From an uncultured Bacteroidales bacterium (GTDB taxonomy: Bacteria; Bacteroidota; Bacteroidia; Bacteroidales; UBA932): a stretch of 42,173 bases of DNA. The notes beneath the pieces are model-generated. The model was not told the origin of the DNA. It searched no databases and saw only the letters and a program-made list of their open reading frames with translations. Made by a program: the position numbers and the translations under genes. Positions 42,115-42,173 of the stretch are shown in pieces. The stretch covers positions 1 to 42,173 of the forward strand of contig URDD01000015.1 of assembly GCA_900546395.1 (NCBI GenBank), read 5' to 3'. Every line of letters begins with the position of its first letter. Within the stretch, counting starts at the first letter, position 1.

Positions 42115-42173
42115 TGTACCGCCCATATCACTTTCAAATGTACCGGGTATATCAGAATGATTTGTACCGTCCG
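42115..42173 (+). repeat. 24-bp TGTACCG array, three units, running off the window
   Basis: TGTACCG occurs at 42115, 42139 and 42163, exactly 24 bp apart. The units are AAATGTACCG-CCCATATCACTTTC, AAATGTACCG-GGTATATCAGAATG and ATTTGTACCG-TCCG (cut by the window end). Only the TGTACCG core and a TATCA are constant. It begins 2 bp after the regulator stop codon. It shares the GTACCG core with the arrays at 1709 and 40345, but the spacing differs. Confidence 0.75.

Noticed and set aside
1..42173. tRNA, rRNA, CRISPR arrays, riboswitches or prophage genes
   Set aside because: I looked for T-loop GGTTCGA-type signatures, regularly spaced palindromic repeats, and integrase, phage or IS genes, and saw none; the only periodic arrays are the GTACCG repeats, whose spacers are too short for CRISPR.

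Overview
The window looks like chromosomal DNA of a Bacteroidales bacterium (phylum Bacteroidota). Several things point there: an S46 dipeptidyl peptidase, a DUF5106/thioredoxin lipoprotein, a PepSY-like secreted protein, an Mrp ATPase without its CxxC motif, a second EF-G-like factor, a PorV/FadL-type outer-membrane protein beside a lipoprotein LptC, and promoters of the Bacteroidetes form TTG-N18-20-TAnnTTTG. I saw no tRNA, rRNA, CRISPR array, prophage or complete insertion sequence. Genus-level placement is not possible from the sequence alone.

Layout. (1) 1-2400 is accessory DNA: a strong terminator, a decayed small secreted-protein gene, two tandem paralogous beta-barrel genes, and a 50-bp tandem repeat leading into a truncated, active-site-mutated Rpn/PD-(D/E)XK nuclease gene. 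(2) 2426-24009 is core genome on both strands: nitroreductase, an EF-G paralogue without its catalytic histidine, small regulators, rnhB, an S46 peptidase, mrp, a PepSY-like protein, an AlkD-like protein carrying an in-frame insertion, thyA-galM, a Na/Pi transporter with a DUF5106 lipoprotein, a large metallopeptidase/propeller/barrel protein, a YeiH transporter, a CpXC protein, galK and a secreted endonuclease/phosphatase-fold protein. (3) 24135-25200 is ychF, broken by a short deletion with frameshift. (4) 25371-34744 is one long minus-strand block, mfd-coaX-OMP-TPR-lptC-ppiD, mostly envelope biogenesis. (5) The 286-bp AT-rich gap between divergent mfd and ruvB has DnaA-box-like repeats and sits where strand composition appears to switch, so I propose it as a candidate oriC. 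(6) 35031-40168 holds ruvB, a C45-type hydrolase and frdA-frdB. (7) 40232-42173 is accessory again: decayed GTACCG repeats, the C-terminal remnant of an Rpn nuclease, a TPR/HTH sensor-regulator interrupted at an A7 tract, and a fresh 24-bp GTACCG array running off the end.

The most interesting signals are the GTACCG-type arrays, which occur at three places, two of them with complementary Rpn nuclease fragments; the EF-G paralogue with a mutated GTPase centre; the direct-repeat-bounded insertion inside the AlkD-like gene; the possible origin between mfd and ruvB; the broken ychF; and frdAB without an adjacent membrane-anchor gene.
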